Below, piece by piece: positions 8,912-16,544 of a DNA stretch of 29,710 bases. The notes beneath the pieces are model-generated. The model was given only the letters and a program-made list of their open reading frames with translations. It was not told the origin of the DNA and did no database searches. Both the position numbers and the translations under genes were made by a program. Within the stretch, counting starts at the first letter, position 1. Each line of letters starts with the position of its first letter. Source of the DNA: Thermoanaerobacterales bacterium UBA4877 (GTDB lineage Bacteria > Bacillota > Thermoanaerobacteria > Thermoanaerobacterales > UBA4877). The stretch lies in the NCBI GenBank assembly GCA_002399345.1, contig DHDL01000030.1, forward strand, positions 9,300 through 39,009, read 5' to 3'.

Positions 8912-8930
8912 TATGGTAACGGTTACCATA
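8912..8930. repeat. Perfect 19-bp palindrome between tetR and the GGT gene
   Basis: TATGGTAAC-G-GTTACCATA is a perfect 9-bp inverted repeat with a single central base. It overlaps the stop codon of the minus-strand gamma-glutamyltransferase gene, 60 bp after the TetR gene ends. No T-run follows on either strand, so it is not a typical terminator, and a central spacer of one base is too short for a normal hairpin loop. A protein-binding site is possible. Confidence 0.5.
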
Positions 8931-10530
8931 CTGCTATATATCCGTCCGTACGCGGTTCCGTTCCCCCACATAATGTACCGTCATCACCCCTCCAAATGAT
9001 TTCCCCCCGTCCGAAGCCGTTCACATCATGCATCACGGTAACCTCATGGCCCATTTCTTTTAAACCCTGCAGCACAGGCAAAGAAACAAACGGCTCGATC
9101 TCTATATTTTTACCTCCTACCCACTGCACCCTGGGTGCATCAAGAGCATCCTGAGGGTTCATATGAAAGTCCAGCGTATTCATTACAACCTGCACGTGGC
9201 CTTGCGGCTGCATAAAACATCCCATAACCCCAAAGGGCCCTACCGCCCTGCCGTTTTTCGTCATAAAGCCCGGTATAATCGTATGATAAGGCCTTTTGCG
9301 CGGGGCAAGGCAGTTGTCCTGAGCCTCATCCATGGAAAAATTATAACCGCGGTCTTGAAGGGCGATTCCTGTTCCGGGAACAACCAGGCCGGAACCAAAT
9401 CCCAGATAGTTACTCTGTATCATTGATACCATATTGCCCTCAGAGTCTGCACAGCACAGGTAGACAGTGCCTCCGCTGTGTGGATCTCCCGCCGCCGGTA
9501 GCATGGCTGTCCTGCCTATGAGCCTCCTCCGCTCATCTGCATAAGCACTTGATAGAAGCTCGCTTACTCCTACATTCATATATCTCGGATCGGTTATATA
9601 CTTTTGAGCATCTGCAAAAGCCAGCTTGAGCGCCTCTACTATGAGATGATATGTACGGGTGGTCTCCCTTTTTTCAAATTCATAACCTTTTAATATATTA
9701 AGCACCATCAAGGCAACAATCCCCTGGCCATTTGGCGGCAGCTCCCATATATCGTAACCCCTGTAATTTATGCTTATGGGATCCACCCATTCGCTGTTAT
9801 ACTCAGCCAGGTCACTCGCGTCCAGATATCCTCCATACCTCTTGGAGAACCCTACAATTCTCTTAGCAAGATCACCATGATAAAAACTCTGTGCCTGTGT
9901 CTCCGCTATCTCACGCAAGGTCTTCGCATGATCTTTAAGTATAACCGTCTCACCGGGTACAGGCGCCCTACCTGTGGGAGTAAAGGTCTCAAACCAATAA
10001 TTAAATTCCTCACCCTTTAAAGTATGTGAAAACTCATCCAGGTCATTCTCCCAGTTAGATGCAGTAGTGGGCGCCACCGGATAACCCTTATCCGCATATT
10101 CTATTGCGGGGGCCAAAAGCTCTGCAAAAGGCAGTTTCCCAAACCTTTTTGAAAGCTGCGCCCAGCCTGCAGGAGCCCCCGGAACGGTCACAGGTATGAA
10201 GCCACGTTTTGGGATTTCCTTGTATCCTTTTTCCTTAAGTTTTTGAATAGATATAGCGGCAGGAGCATAACCACTGGAGTTTAAACCATAGAGTTTGTCT
10301 TTCATACTAACGATAGCAAAATTATCACTACCGATGCCGTTGGACGTCGGCTCCAACACGGTAAGCGCCGCAGCTGTAGCCACGGCCGCATCGACCGCAT
10401 TTCCGCCCTTCTTCATTATGTCAAGGCCGGCTTGGGCCGCCAGCGGCTGTGATGTGGCTACCATACCTCTCTTTCCAAAAATAACATTTCTCCTTGATGG
10501 ATAATTATATTTCAAAGCATCAATTTTCAT
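8923..10530 (-). CDS. Gamma-glutamyltransferase family protein (YwrD-like)
   Basis: An Ntn-hydrolase of 535 residues that by family would cleave gamma-glutamyl bonds (glutathione, gamma-glutamyl amides or poly-glutamate). Family sequences in order are ATSQPLAAQAGLDIMKKGGNAVDAAVA near the N-terminus, GSDNFAIV, the segment before the autocleavage site at about 349-355 (DPHSGGT), and ADSEGNMVSMIQSNY with a glycine-rich oxyanion stretch after it. The predicted nucleophile is Thr355, which would start the small subunit after self-cleavage. Most relatives have Thr-Thr here; this one has Thr-Val. No signal peptide is seen, so it is probably cytoplasmic, unlike secreted GGTs. The ATG has AAAGGGGGTGG upstream. 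It is monocistronic and convergent with the TetR gene. Confidence 0.9.
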   Translation of the reverse strand: MKIDALKYNYPSRRNVIFGKRGMVATSQPLAAQAGLDIMKKGGNAVDAAVATAAALTVLEPTSNGIGSDNFAIVSMKDKLYGLNSSGYAPAAISIQKLKEKGYKEIPKRGFIPVTVPGAPAGWAQLSKRFGKLPFAELLAPAIEYADKGYPVAPTTASNWENDLDEFSHTLKGEEFNYWFETFTPTGRAPVPGETVILKDHAKTLREIAETQAQSFYHGDLAKRIVGFSKRYGGYLDASDLAEYNSEWVDPISINYRGYDIWELPPNGQGIVALMVLNILKGYEFEKRETTRTYHLIVEALKLAFADAQKYITDPRYMNVGVSELLSSAYADERRRLIGRTAMLPAAGDPHSGGTVYLCCADSEGNMVSMIQSNYLGFGSGLVVPGTGIALQDRGYNFSMDEAQDNCLAPRKRPYHTIIPGFMTKNGRAVGPFGVMGCFMQPQGHVQVVMNTLDFHMNPQDALDAPRVQWVGGKNIEIEPFVSLPVLQGLKEMGHEVTVMHDVNGFGRGEIIWRGDDGTLCGGTEPRTDGYIAVW

Positions 10531-10720
10531 TTTTAAATTCCACCCCCTTTAAAAATTTACAGTATACATTAAAAAGTCGACATAATATATTTATTATATC
10601 ATTACGCCGGACATTTTTAATATATAAAATACTCTTTCTCTCGGCAAGTAACATATATCTTTCTGATAAGCGGTAACATTTTTTGCAAATAAAGACTATT
10701 TTAAAAAATTTATACTTATA
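10531..10720. other. Intergenic region upstream of the GGT gene
   Basis: An AT-rich divergent region (about 370 bp between the GGT and carD starts, of which this is the GGT-proximal half). On the minus strand TTGCCG, 17 bp and TATATT could form a weak promoter for the GGT gene, and there is a perfect TATAAT without a good -35 box. No ORF with a ribosome binding site was found. Confidence 0.4.
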
Positions 10721-10750
10721 CTTACAAAGTGTCTAAATATATGTTATAAT
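10721..10750 (+). promoter_or_regulatory. Promoter of carD
   Basis: CTTACA (10721-10726, four of six -35 positions) is followed after 18 bp by a perfect TATAAT (10745-10750). Predicted transcription start is near 10757, giving a leader of about 145 bases. Confidence 0.6.
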
Positions 10751-10763
10751 AGATATAGTGAAC

Positions 10764-10816
10764 GCGGTGTGATGTTTTAACGAACGTAAATTCGGTTGTT
10801 AAAGCAGTCACGCTGT
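10764..10816 (+). ncRNA. Long imperfect hairpin at the 5' end of the carD leader
   Basis: The arms at about 10764-10786 and 10793-10816 are complementary over roughly 20 positions with a few mismatches and G-U pairs; the best block is TTTTAACGAAC against GGTTGTTAAA. The hairpin would begin within about ten bases of the predicted transcript start. A second short inverted repeat, GATGTT/AACATC (10850-10855 and 10871-10876), lies just before the ribosome binding site. This may be an mRNA-stabilising or regulatory leader; it matches no riboswitch class I recognise. Confidence 0.4.
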
Positions 10817-10902
10817 TTATTAATTTCTAGACTTGAAAAAATAATTACGGATGTTTAACCATTAGTAAATAACATCTGCAATTAGCCTTGGAGGTAAATG
10901 TT

Positions 10903-11439
10903 ATGTATCAGATCGGTAGTTTTCTTATTCATGAAAATGCCGGAATATGCAAAGTAAAAGATATTTCGATGCACAGGTCACCGAAGGAAAAAGAGAGTCA
11001 TCTTTACTACACTTTACAACCCCTGTACCAGCAATTCACAATTTATACTCCGGTGGATAACGGTAAAATATTCTTGCGGCCCGTTATCTCCAAAAAAGAG
11101 GCCGAGCATCTGATCGACAAAATTCCCTCTATTCAAGCGGAACCCTGTAACAGCAAAGCTACAAGTCAGCTTACTCAACATTACCAAGCATTGCTGAAAA
11201 CACACAATTGTGAGGATTTGATAGAGCTCACCAAGTCCTTGCATACTAAAAAACAGGAAGTAGAGGATCAAAATCGCAAATTTGGCGCCATAGATGAAAA
11301 GTTCATGAAACGCGCGGAAGAGCTTTTATTCGGTGAATTATCCGTAGCACTGGGTATACCCAAAGACGATGTGCCGGAGTATATCACATCCAGGGTCGAT
11401 GCTTTAGTTGAAGACAGGGTGGAAAATAATGGCGAGTAA
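10903..11439 (+). CDS. CarD-family RNA polymerase-binding transcription factor
   Basis: A 178-residue protein whose first ~60 residues (MYQIGSFLIHENAGICKVKDI, then YYTLQPLYQQFTIYTPVDN) form the CarD/CdnL/TRCF RNA polymerase-interacting Tudor-like domain; the rest is helical and would contact upstream promoter DNA. CarD proteins bind the beta subunit and stabilise open complexes. I chose the ATG at 10903, which has GGAGGT seven bases upstream; a TTG at 10888 overlaps that site. It is monocistronic, with its own promoter, a structured leader and a strong terminator. Clostridial genomes commonly carry several CarD paralogues, so this may be a specialised one; no regulon is visible beside it. Confidence 0.9.
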   Translation: MYQIGSFLIHENAGICKVKDISMHRSPKEKESHLYYTLQPLYQQFTIYTPVDNGKIFLRPVISKKEAEHLIDKIPSIQAEPCNSKATSQLTQHYQALLKTHNCEDLIELTKSLHTKKQEVEDQNRKFGAIDEKFMKRAEELLFGELSVALGIPKDDVPEYITSRVDALVEDRVENNGE

Positions 11440-11490
11440 AAATAACGGGTAAATATTTATTATAACCGCAAAATATATAAACTTATATAA

Positions 11491-11525
11491 AATTATGACG
11501 GGCTTAAATATAGCCCGTCATAATT
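11491..11525. terminator. Bidirectional terminator between carD and the yhf cluster
   Basis: A 14-bp perfect stem, AATTATGACGGGCT (11491-11504) with its complement (11512-11525), around a 7-base loop. It is followed by T-rich sequence on both strands (TTTTTAC on plus; a TTTTATATAAG-type run on minus). It serves the two convergent units. Confidence 0.9.
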
Positions 11526-11545
11526 TTTACCTCATAATATCAACT

Positions 11546-12748
11546 TTATTTATTCTGCAAGACCTCATTTAAAAAGCTGTTTCCACTTTCCGGCAAGTCT
11601 ACTTTAAAATACTCCGCCACGGTAGCTCCTATATCCGATAGAGTTGGTCGCACCCCGAGATTTACCTTTTTGAGTTTCCTGCCGTACACCAGAAGTACAG
11701 TGCACTCTCTTGTATGATGACTGTGGCCTATAGTGGGGTCATTGCCGTGATCTCCGGTAATGATGAGTACATCTTCATCCTCCATATTTTCCAATATGTG
11801 AGGTAAAAAGGTATCCACTGTCTTAAGCCTGTCCGCATACCTTACGGGGTCCTGAGAATGCCCCGCCAGATCAGTTTCCTGTACGTTAGCCGCAATTAAT
11901 CCGTTTCGCTGCTCTTTCATTCTGTCAAGTATCAATGAAAGTACCCCTTCGGTTGATACCATAGGAAGATACTTTGCTCCGCTACACTCTATGACATCTG
12001 CCATCTTGCCTATGAGGGATACATCGTAGCCGGCTTTCTTAAGTATAGTGGGAACCTGAACATCAGGGTTAACACCATAACCCAGATGTCGAACCATATA
12101 ACCGGTACGGTATACGCCGGACTGCGGGGCATCTATACCTACGATGCCCCCTGCCTTTATCTGCTTCGCTTTCAATATATCTTCTATTGTTACCTCCCTA
12201 CCACCAAAAACTATAACCCTTCCTACTTCCACATTCTGTCTTACAATATTTCCTATCTTAAGCTCATCCTCAAATGATATATAATCTAAAGGCGCGGTAA
12301 GGTTATAATTCTGGCCGGGATCGGCCTCCAGATTGTCTGCAACGGTAACCAAGCCGTTTATCAGGAGGAAAGGGTGCATGGGGTCCGGCCGCTTGACATC
12401 ATAGCCGGCCCGCTTTAAGGCTGTCTCAACCTTATCTATATAATCTGCAAATGGCCTTATAACAGGCATCTTGGGCTTTGTGCCCATTATTTCTTGATGT
12501 CCCTGATAGGTATCTGCTCCAAAATGGGCCAGGTTACTACTGCCGATGCTGGCAATAGGGTTTTGCACTTTTTTTATCTTGTCAACGGTAGTAAGATATC
12601 CCACACCCATTTTCTCCAGATTGGGTATAACAAGATTGCTTTGCTCCGCTACATGCTTTAAAGTATCGGCACCTTTATCCTGCGGCCGCACCTCGGGAAC
12701 ATCATTCATTGCCCCCACACCCAGGCTGTCTAAAACCACAAGTATCAC
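11546..12748 (-). CDS. yhfW: Phosphopentomutase-like metalloenzyme (YhfW-like)
   Basis: A 400-residue member of the alkaline phosphatase superfamily, closest to phosphopentomutase (DeoB), which interconverts ribose 1- and 5-phosphates using two Mn ions. Metal and catalytic motifs are present: LVVLDSLGVGAM (Asp7), GADT with the probable phospho-acceptor Thr80, a QETDLAGHSQDP segment, and ITGDHGNDPTIGHSHHTREC. The canonical DT-x-TGHWE of DeoB is DTYQGHQE here, so the substrate may differ. The start is probably the GTG at 12748, just after the yhfX stop; in-frame codons upstream also resemble the family (KIRRVILVV) but offer no standard start. It is last in the yhfZ-Y-S-X-W unit and ends before the bidirectional terminator. 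E. coli YhfW is about the same length. Confidence 0.85.
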   Translation of the reverse strand: MILVVLDSLGVGAMNDVPEVRPQDKGADTLKHVAEQSNLVIPNLEKMGVGYLTTVDKIKKVQNPIASIGSSNLAHFGADTYQGHQEIMGTKPKMPVIRPFADYIDKVETALKRAGYDVKRPDPMHPFLLINGLVTVADNLEADPGQNYNLTAPLDYISFEDELKIGNIVRQNVEVGRVIVFGGREVTIEDILKAKQIKAGGIVGIDAPQSGVYRTGYMVRHLGYGVNPDVQVPTILKKAGYDVSLIGKMADVIECSGAKYLPMVSTEGVLSLILDRMKEQRNGLIAANVQETDLAGHSQDPVRYADRLKTVDTFLPHILENMEDEDVLIITGDHGNDPTIGHSHHTRECTVLLVYGRKLKKVNLGVRPTLSDIGATVAEYFKVDLPESGNSFLNEVLQNK

Positions 12749-12753
12749 TCTTC

Positions 12754-13911
12754 TTATTTTATCTCATCTCCCTGCGAGGTAAAGATACCTACAATGTGCG
12801 GCCGACCTTTTTTTATACCGGAGATGACCGCCACCCTAGCCCTCGTGAAAAATATCTGTGTCCTGAATGCATATATCAGGACGTCACCTGTTTTTAAACA
12901 CTCATTTCTGTCAAAAACACTGCCATAGTAATCTATGGAATCCGCCGGAGGCTGCTCGGCATCAAACCGTGCCTTAAGACGTGGGCTATATGCGTATTTC
13001 ATATGCGAGCGAGGATAAAATCCTCCGCCGAACACATATGCCTGGTCGTCCATTCTGTGTGAAACCTCCGTTATATAAAGCATGGCCTGGCCTTCCGGCT
13101 GTCTGCCCTGAGCATGAAGCGGTGTAGTACCGGTCAAAGCATGGCCCGGTTCTCCATGGGTTACCCCCATTTTCTTTAACAGCGGAATAGAGGAAACACA
13201 TGTCGCACTGGGGCCATTTACCTGTTTGACTTCAATACCCATACCATTCAAAACGTCTGCCGCTTTTCTTAATACATTCATGTTTTCAGTAGGTTCTATC
13301 CTGTTTCCTTCCCGTCTGTATAAAAAGCACGGAAAAGAGGTGATACCCGTAATCCTTACATTGCTCATTTCTTTTATTTTTTCTACGGCCTGGCCAAGGC
13401 TATCCAGCTTTATCCCTCCTTCCTGTCCGGGATATATATAACCTTTGTTCCCTATAGCCCGGAGAAGTATATCCTGCACCATACCTTTTTCATGTGCTGC
13501 CTCGTTTATCTCAGCAGCCTTCTCTGTACTAAAACATGTCATGACCTCTGGTCTCATATCCAGCGCCTCATTTATATCCCTGTGTGCAATCTGCACAAGG
13601 TGTCCCAGATGGCCAATCTTTATACCATTCTTATAAAGAACGCGTGCCTCATCCATATCCACAGCCACAGCACTTTCTATACCGCTTTCAACCACAGATC
13701 TGGAGATAACAGGGTTACGTCCAAATTGTTTACTCATAAAGTAAAGCTTAATGCCGTATCTCTTACCGGCCTGAACTAAAAGCGATGCATTTTTCTTAAC
13801 CATGTCCATATCCACACAATATGTGTTAGGACCGATATCTCCTTTTTTGTAAAAGGAATATGCAGCATCTACAAGCTCCGGATTATTCTCTAATAATGCC
13901 TCTATAAACAT
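12754..13911 (-). CDS. yhfX: YhfX-family PLP-dependent enzyme (alanine racemase fold)
   Basis: A 385-residue enzyme with an alanine-racemase-type N-terminal TIM barrel and C-terminal beta domain. The probable PLP lysine is Lys61 in YFMSKQFGRNP. The barrel continues through VDMDEARVL, ITSFPCFLY and QVNGPSATCVSSIP; the C-terminal half contains GEPGHALTGTTPLHA, VFGGGFYPRSH and DYYGSV, which resemble E. coli YhfX. Family knowledge suggests an amino acid racemase or related PLP reaction, but the substrate is unknown. The ATG has AGGTGA overlapping the yhfS stop codon, so translation is coupled. It lies between yhfS and yhfW, as a core member of the pathway. Confidence 0.9.
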   Translation of the reverse strand: MFIEALLENNPELVDAAYSFYKKGDIGPNTYCVDMDMVKKNASLLVQAGKRYGIKLYFMSKQFGRNPVISRSVVESGIESAVAVDMDEARVLYKNGIKIGHLGHLVQIAHRDINEALDMRPEVMTCFSTEKAAEINEAAHEKGMVQDILLRAIGNKGYIYPGQEGGIKLDSLGQAVEKIKEMSNVRITGITSFPCFLYRREGNRIEPTENMNVLRKAADVLNGMGIEVKQVNGPSATCVSSIPLLKKMGVTHGEPGHALTGTTPLHAQGRQPEGQAMLYITEVSHRMDDQAYVFGGGFYPRSHMKYAYSPRLKARFDAEQPPADSIDYYGSVFDRNECLKTGDVLIYAFRTQIFFTRARVAVISGIKKGRPHIVGIFTSQGDEIK

Positions 13912-13915
13912 GTCA

Positions 13916-15004
13916 TCACCTAACCTTCTCCATAGCCTCCTTCAATATCCTCAAAACCGTTTCGCTTCCTGATCTCATGGGATTTATCCTTATGATATAA
14001 TCCTTTATTTCAGGATTTTCCTTAATAAAGGTACCCGATGCCCGATAAAACATGGGTACAGCTTCATATCTGGATTCCGACCCTACGGGATGGGTCGCCG
14101 CTCCCAATTTACCTGCTTCTTTTATTACCCGGGCAGAAATAGGCTCTTCCAACTCCACAAGAATCGTCCTAGACTGAGCGTTAACTATATAAGCTGCTTT
14201 CGCTCCCTTAACCTCAGCAGAATTTATTGCATCTGTTACCTTTGCAGTCTCTTCAGCTTGTATTGCCTGCATAACAGGTACATACACCATGGACCTCATT
14301 ACCTCCATGGCCTCGAATCCCTGTACCTGTCCTCCTCCGGAGTAATTCATCTCCCGTATCCTGCCAGCAATATCACTATCGCATATCACACAGCCTATAC
14401 CTGCCGGGCCCAAGAGTTTAAAGCATGAAAAACAGGAAGCATTTGCACCCAGCTGCGTTCCGATATATCTTGTCTTCAATACCGTATAATTTTCGTCGGT
14501 AATAATAGGCACATCGGCAACCTTCCTTATTGCACGTATAAGCTCATACATATCATACCTGTCGGAGCTTTTCTGCCTGGAATGCTGTATATATACCAGT
14601 TTTATGTCATCCTTAAGTGCCTTAAGCAGTGCCTGCGTATCATTCATATCCACGCGGGCAAGATCAAGCCCCATACTTTCCATTGTAGTAGATGTTGTGG
14701 AGTATACAGGGGAGTCATGCACCAATACCCTGTCTCCTGGACGTAAAACAGCCTGAAGGGCAAACCTTATCGCTCCTGTGCCCGATCCTCTCACCAACAC
14801 TGCATCCTGCGAGCCGAAAAACTCGGCCAGTATCTTTTCAACTTTTGTGGTAATAACAGGCCTGCCGTATCCGGGCACCACACCCAAATCACCCATACTC
14901 AAGAACTCTTGACCTGTAAGGTTGTGAGTGATGACATCGATCAATTTAAACTGTAGTTTCTTCGCTTCCTCTATTGTTAAACATTCTAAAGGAAATGTCT
15001 GCAT
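13916..15004 (-). CDS. yhfS: YhfS-like PLP-dependent aminotransferase
   Basis: A fold-type I PLP enzyme of 362 residues, very similar in motif order to E. coli YhfS (about 361): MQTFPLECLTIEEAKKLQF at the N-terminus, GSGTGAIRFAL for the cofactor phosphate, VYIQHSRQ, TDENYTVLK, the Schiff-base lysine in SCFSCFKLLGPAGIG (about residue 196), SGGGQVQGFEAMEVMR, and RINPMRSGSETVLRIL at the C-terminus. I chose the ATG at 15004, because the mature-looking N-terminus starts there and GGGGTGAAGG precedes it; an in-frame ATG at 15037 has no good binding site. The exact reaction (transamination, lyase or desulfurase type) is not known for this family. Confidence 0.9.
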   Translation of the reverse strand: MQTFPLECLTIEEAKKLQFKLIDVITHNLTGQEFLSMGDLGVVPGYGRPVITTKVEKILAEFFGSQDAVLVRGSGTGAIRFALQAVLRPGDRVLVHDSPVYSTTSTTMESMGLDLARVDMNDTQALLKALKDDIKLVYIQHSRQKSSDRYDMYELIRAIRKVADVPIITDENYTVLKTRYIGTQLGANASCFSCFKLLGPAGIGCVICDSDIAGRIREMNYSGGGQVQGFEAMEVMRSMVYVPVMQAIQAEETAKVTDAINSAEVKGAKAAYIVNAQSRTILVELEEPISARVIKEAGKLGAATHPVGSESRYEAVPMFYRASGTFIKENPEIKDYIIRINPMRSGSETVLRILKEAMEKVR

Positions 15005-15106
15005 ATCCTTCACCCCAATTACTATGTTGTTATCCATGTACTTGCCACTCTCTTTTAAATCTGGCCTCCTAATAATACCTCAAGTTCCCCCGAGCCTGTA
15101 AGAATC

Positions 15107-15472
15107 TTAATCACACTTAACCTCTCCTTCTTTTAAAACTGAAAGATGCAAAAGAATATAGCCTTTTTCACATTCCGGCAGCTCGTAGTTTAACAATTCC
15201 TCTAGATATTCGATAAATTCACAGGCTAGGCCATAACCTTTACTGGATCTGACTTCGCCCATCATATCCTCCGGTAGAGCCACCACTTCCTCACCCTTGC
15301 CACACCTCTCCAGAGACATAGCAAGATGAGTAATAAACATCTGTCCGTTATCCGAATCTAAGTCCAGTTGTTTTTTGTTCAGCCAATCCATAGCTTTAAA
15401 CACTATCCGCTTAACATTATCCGAAATAACCTTGCCTTGCCAAAGCATTTCTATCCTCTCTGCAGCATTCAA
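15107..15472 (-). CDS. yhfY: PRD-domain protein (YhfY-like)
   Basis: A stand-alone PTS regulation domain (PRD) of about 121 residues. The two PRD histidines are visible in ITHLAMSLERC and GYILLHLSVL. PRDs are usually phosphorylated by the PTS on histidine and attached to a DNA- or RNA-binding domain; here there is none, as in E. coli YhfY, so it may act through YhfZ. I chose the TTG at 15472, with AGAGGGTG six bases upstream; a GTG at 15481 lies inside that site. A degenerate copy of the cluster operator is just upstream, and yhfS follows after about 100 bp. How it senses PTS state is inference. Confidence 0.8.
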   Translation of the reverse strand: MNAAERIEMLWQGKVISDNVKRIVFKAMDWLNKKQLDLDSDNGQMFITHLAMSLERCGKGEEVVALPEDMMGEVRSSKGYGLACEFIEYLEELLNYELPECEKGYILLHLSVLKEGEVKCD

Positions 15473-15486
15473 TATTAGCACCCTCT

Positions 15487-15509
15487 ATCCAATATACAGG
15501 ACTTTGTAT
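15487..15509 (-). promoter_or_regulatory. Third, degenerate copy of the yhf operator
   Basis: This 23-base stretch matches the GTACAA-N11-TTGTAC operator at 17 of 23 positions, including TACAAA and TGTATATTG. It lies between the yhfZ stop and the yhfY start. A weak -10-like TATGCT is three bases upstream on the minus strand, close to the four-base gap at the other two sites, but no good -35 box is seen. Confidence 0.5.
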
Positions 15510-15524
15510 GTTAGCATAAAAATA

Positions 15525-16457
15525 TTAATACGACGGCATTATCTCCCCTGATTGTACCTTGTTTTGAATACCAATTACAGATTCTTTATCAATTATACCT
15601 TTCAATATACCGTTTATACCCCAGTTAGACTTTTTTACAGCTATAGCTGCTATCGTATCTTTCTCATCCAAACTTTGAACCTTCGGGTTTTTAAGATCAT
15701 AGTATTTTATATTAAGACCGCTATCAACCACCTCATCTATATTCCATACCGCCGCATCGATAATACCTTCGGTTAGGCTCTTCAATATCTGATTGTAGCT
15801 TAACTCCACAAAGTCAACATTCTTTCCCTCGCACTCATAGCATGTCAGTATGAAATGGTCTATAGAACTGGAGTCTAATCCCACCTTCATTCCATCTTCT
15901 ATCTGTCTTTTAGCAGGATCGGAAAATAATACCTTGTGCCCCCCCACATAAGAATGTCTGCCAAAGTCCATAACTATTTCTATTTCATTGCCAGATTCTA
16001 TATTAAGCTGCACCGCAAGCATCGACATGACAATAAAATCACATTTTCCTTGCTCCAGCGCCTCTTCCCTGCGGTAGCCTCCCCTCATGTAGGCCATATT
16101 AAATGGTATATCAGCATTCTCAAAGGCTTTATACATGCCAGTGGCCAGGCCTTCATATTTTCGGGAATACGGCAGAGGCATAACACCGGTTATGCTTCTT
16201 AAACCCGCTACCTCCCAAAGCTTTTTGTAGTCAATACCCTCTATATAAGTCCCAAGGTGTCCCCTCGCATCAAACCTTAAAGCACCTGAATCTTCGAGAT
16301 ATCTAAGTGCCGACTGTATCGTTCCCCTACCGAGGCACAGCTTGTCCGCATAATCTCCCACAGTCTCAATGCGCTGCCCCGGTTGCATTGAAATAAACTC
16401 CCGCGCCAGTCTCATTACAGCTATTCCGTTTTTAGTCAGCAATTGTTTATCTATCAT
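15525..16457 (-). CDS. yhfZ: YhfZ-like regulator (GntR-type winged helix plus ligand domain)
   Basis: A 310-residue probable transcription regulator. Residues about 5-75 form a winged helix-turn-helix (GDYADKLCLGRGTIQSALRYLEDSGALRF is the recognition region). The C-terminal ~230 residues look like a two-lobed solute-binding fold (VMPLPYSRKYEGLATGMYKA, a GKCDFIVMSM turn, IIDAAVWNIDEV), fitting a small-molecule sensor. E. coli YhfZ has the same layout and size (about 301). The ATG at 16457 has AGGTGAG upstream; longer in-frame starts would include the promoter and operator. A perfect TATAAT promoter and an operator lie immediately upstream, which suggests autorepression. It heads the Z-Y-S-X-W unit. 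Confidence 0.88.
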   Translation of the reverse strand: MIDKQLLTKNGIAVMRLAREFISMQPGQRIETVGDYADKLCLGRGTIQSALRYLEDSGALRFDARGHLGTYIEGIDYKKLWEVAGLRSITGVMPLPYSRKYEGLATGMYKAFENADIPFNMAYMRGGYRREEALEQGKCDFIVMSMLAVQLNIESGNEIEIVMDFGRHSYVGGHKVLFSDPAKRQIEDGMKVGLDSSSIDHFILTCYECEGKNVDFVELSYNQILKSLTEGIIDAAVWNIDEVVDSGLNIKYYDLKNPKVQSLDEKDTIAAIAVKKSNWGINGILKGIIDKESVIGIQNKVQSGEIMPSY

Positions 16458-16467
16458 TATCTCACCT

Positions 16468-16490
16468 GTACAATATACAATATTTTGTAC
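16468..16490. promoter_or_regulatory. Operator upstream of yhfZ
   Basis: GTACAA-N11-TTGTAC, within a 25-bp sequence (16466-16490) that is identical to 19596-19620. It starts four bases downstream of the -10 box, over the expected transcription start, the classical position for a repressor site. Confidence 0.8.
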
Positions 16491-16494
16491 TAAA

Positions 16495-16523
16495 ATTATA
16501 GCATTATTTACTGCACAAATCAA
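16495..16523 (-). promoter_or_regulatory. Promoter of yhfZ-Y-S-X-W
   Basis: On the minus strand TTGATT (16518-16523) and a perfect TATAAT (16495-16500) are separated by 17 bp. It lies between the amidase stop codon and the operator, making yhfZ onward a separate unit from yhfU-T-amidase. Confidence 0.75.
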
Positions 16524-16544
16524 GCTCACTCATACCTAGCGGAA

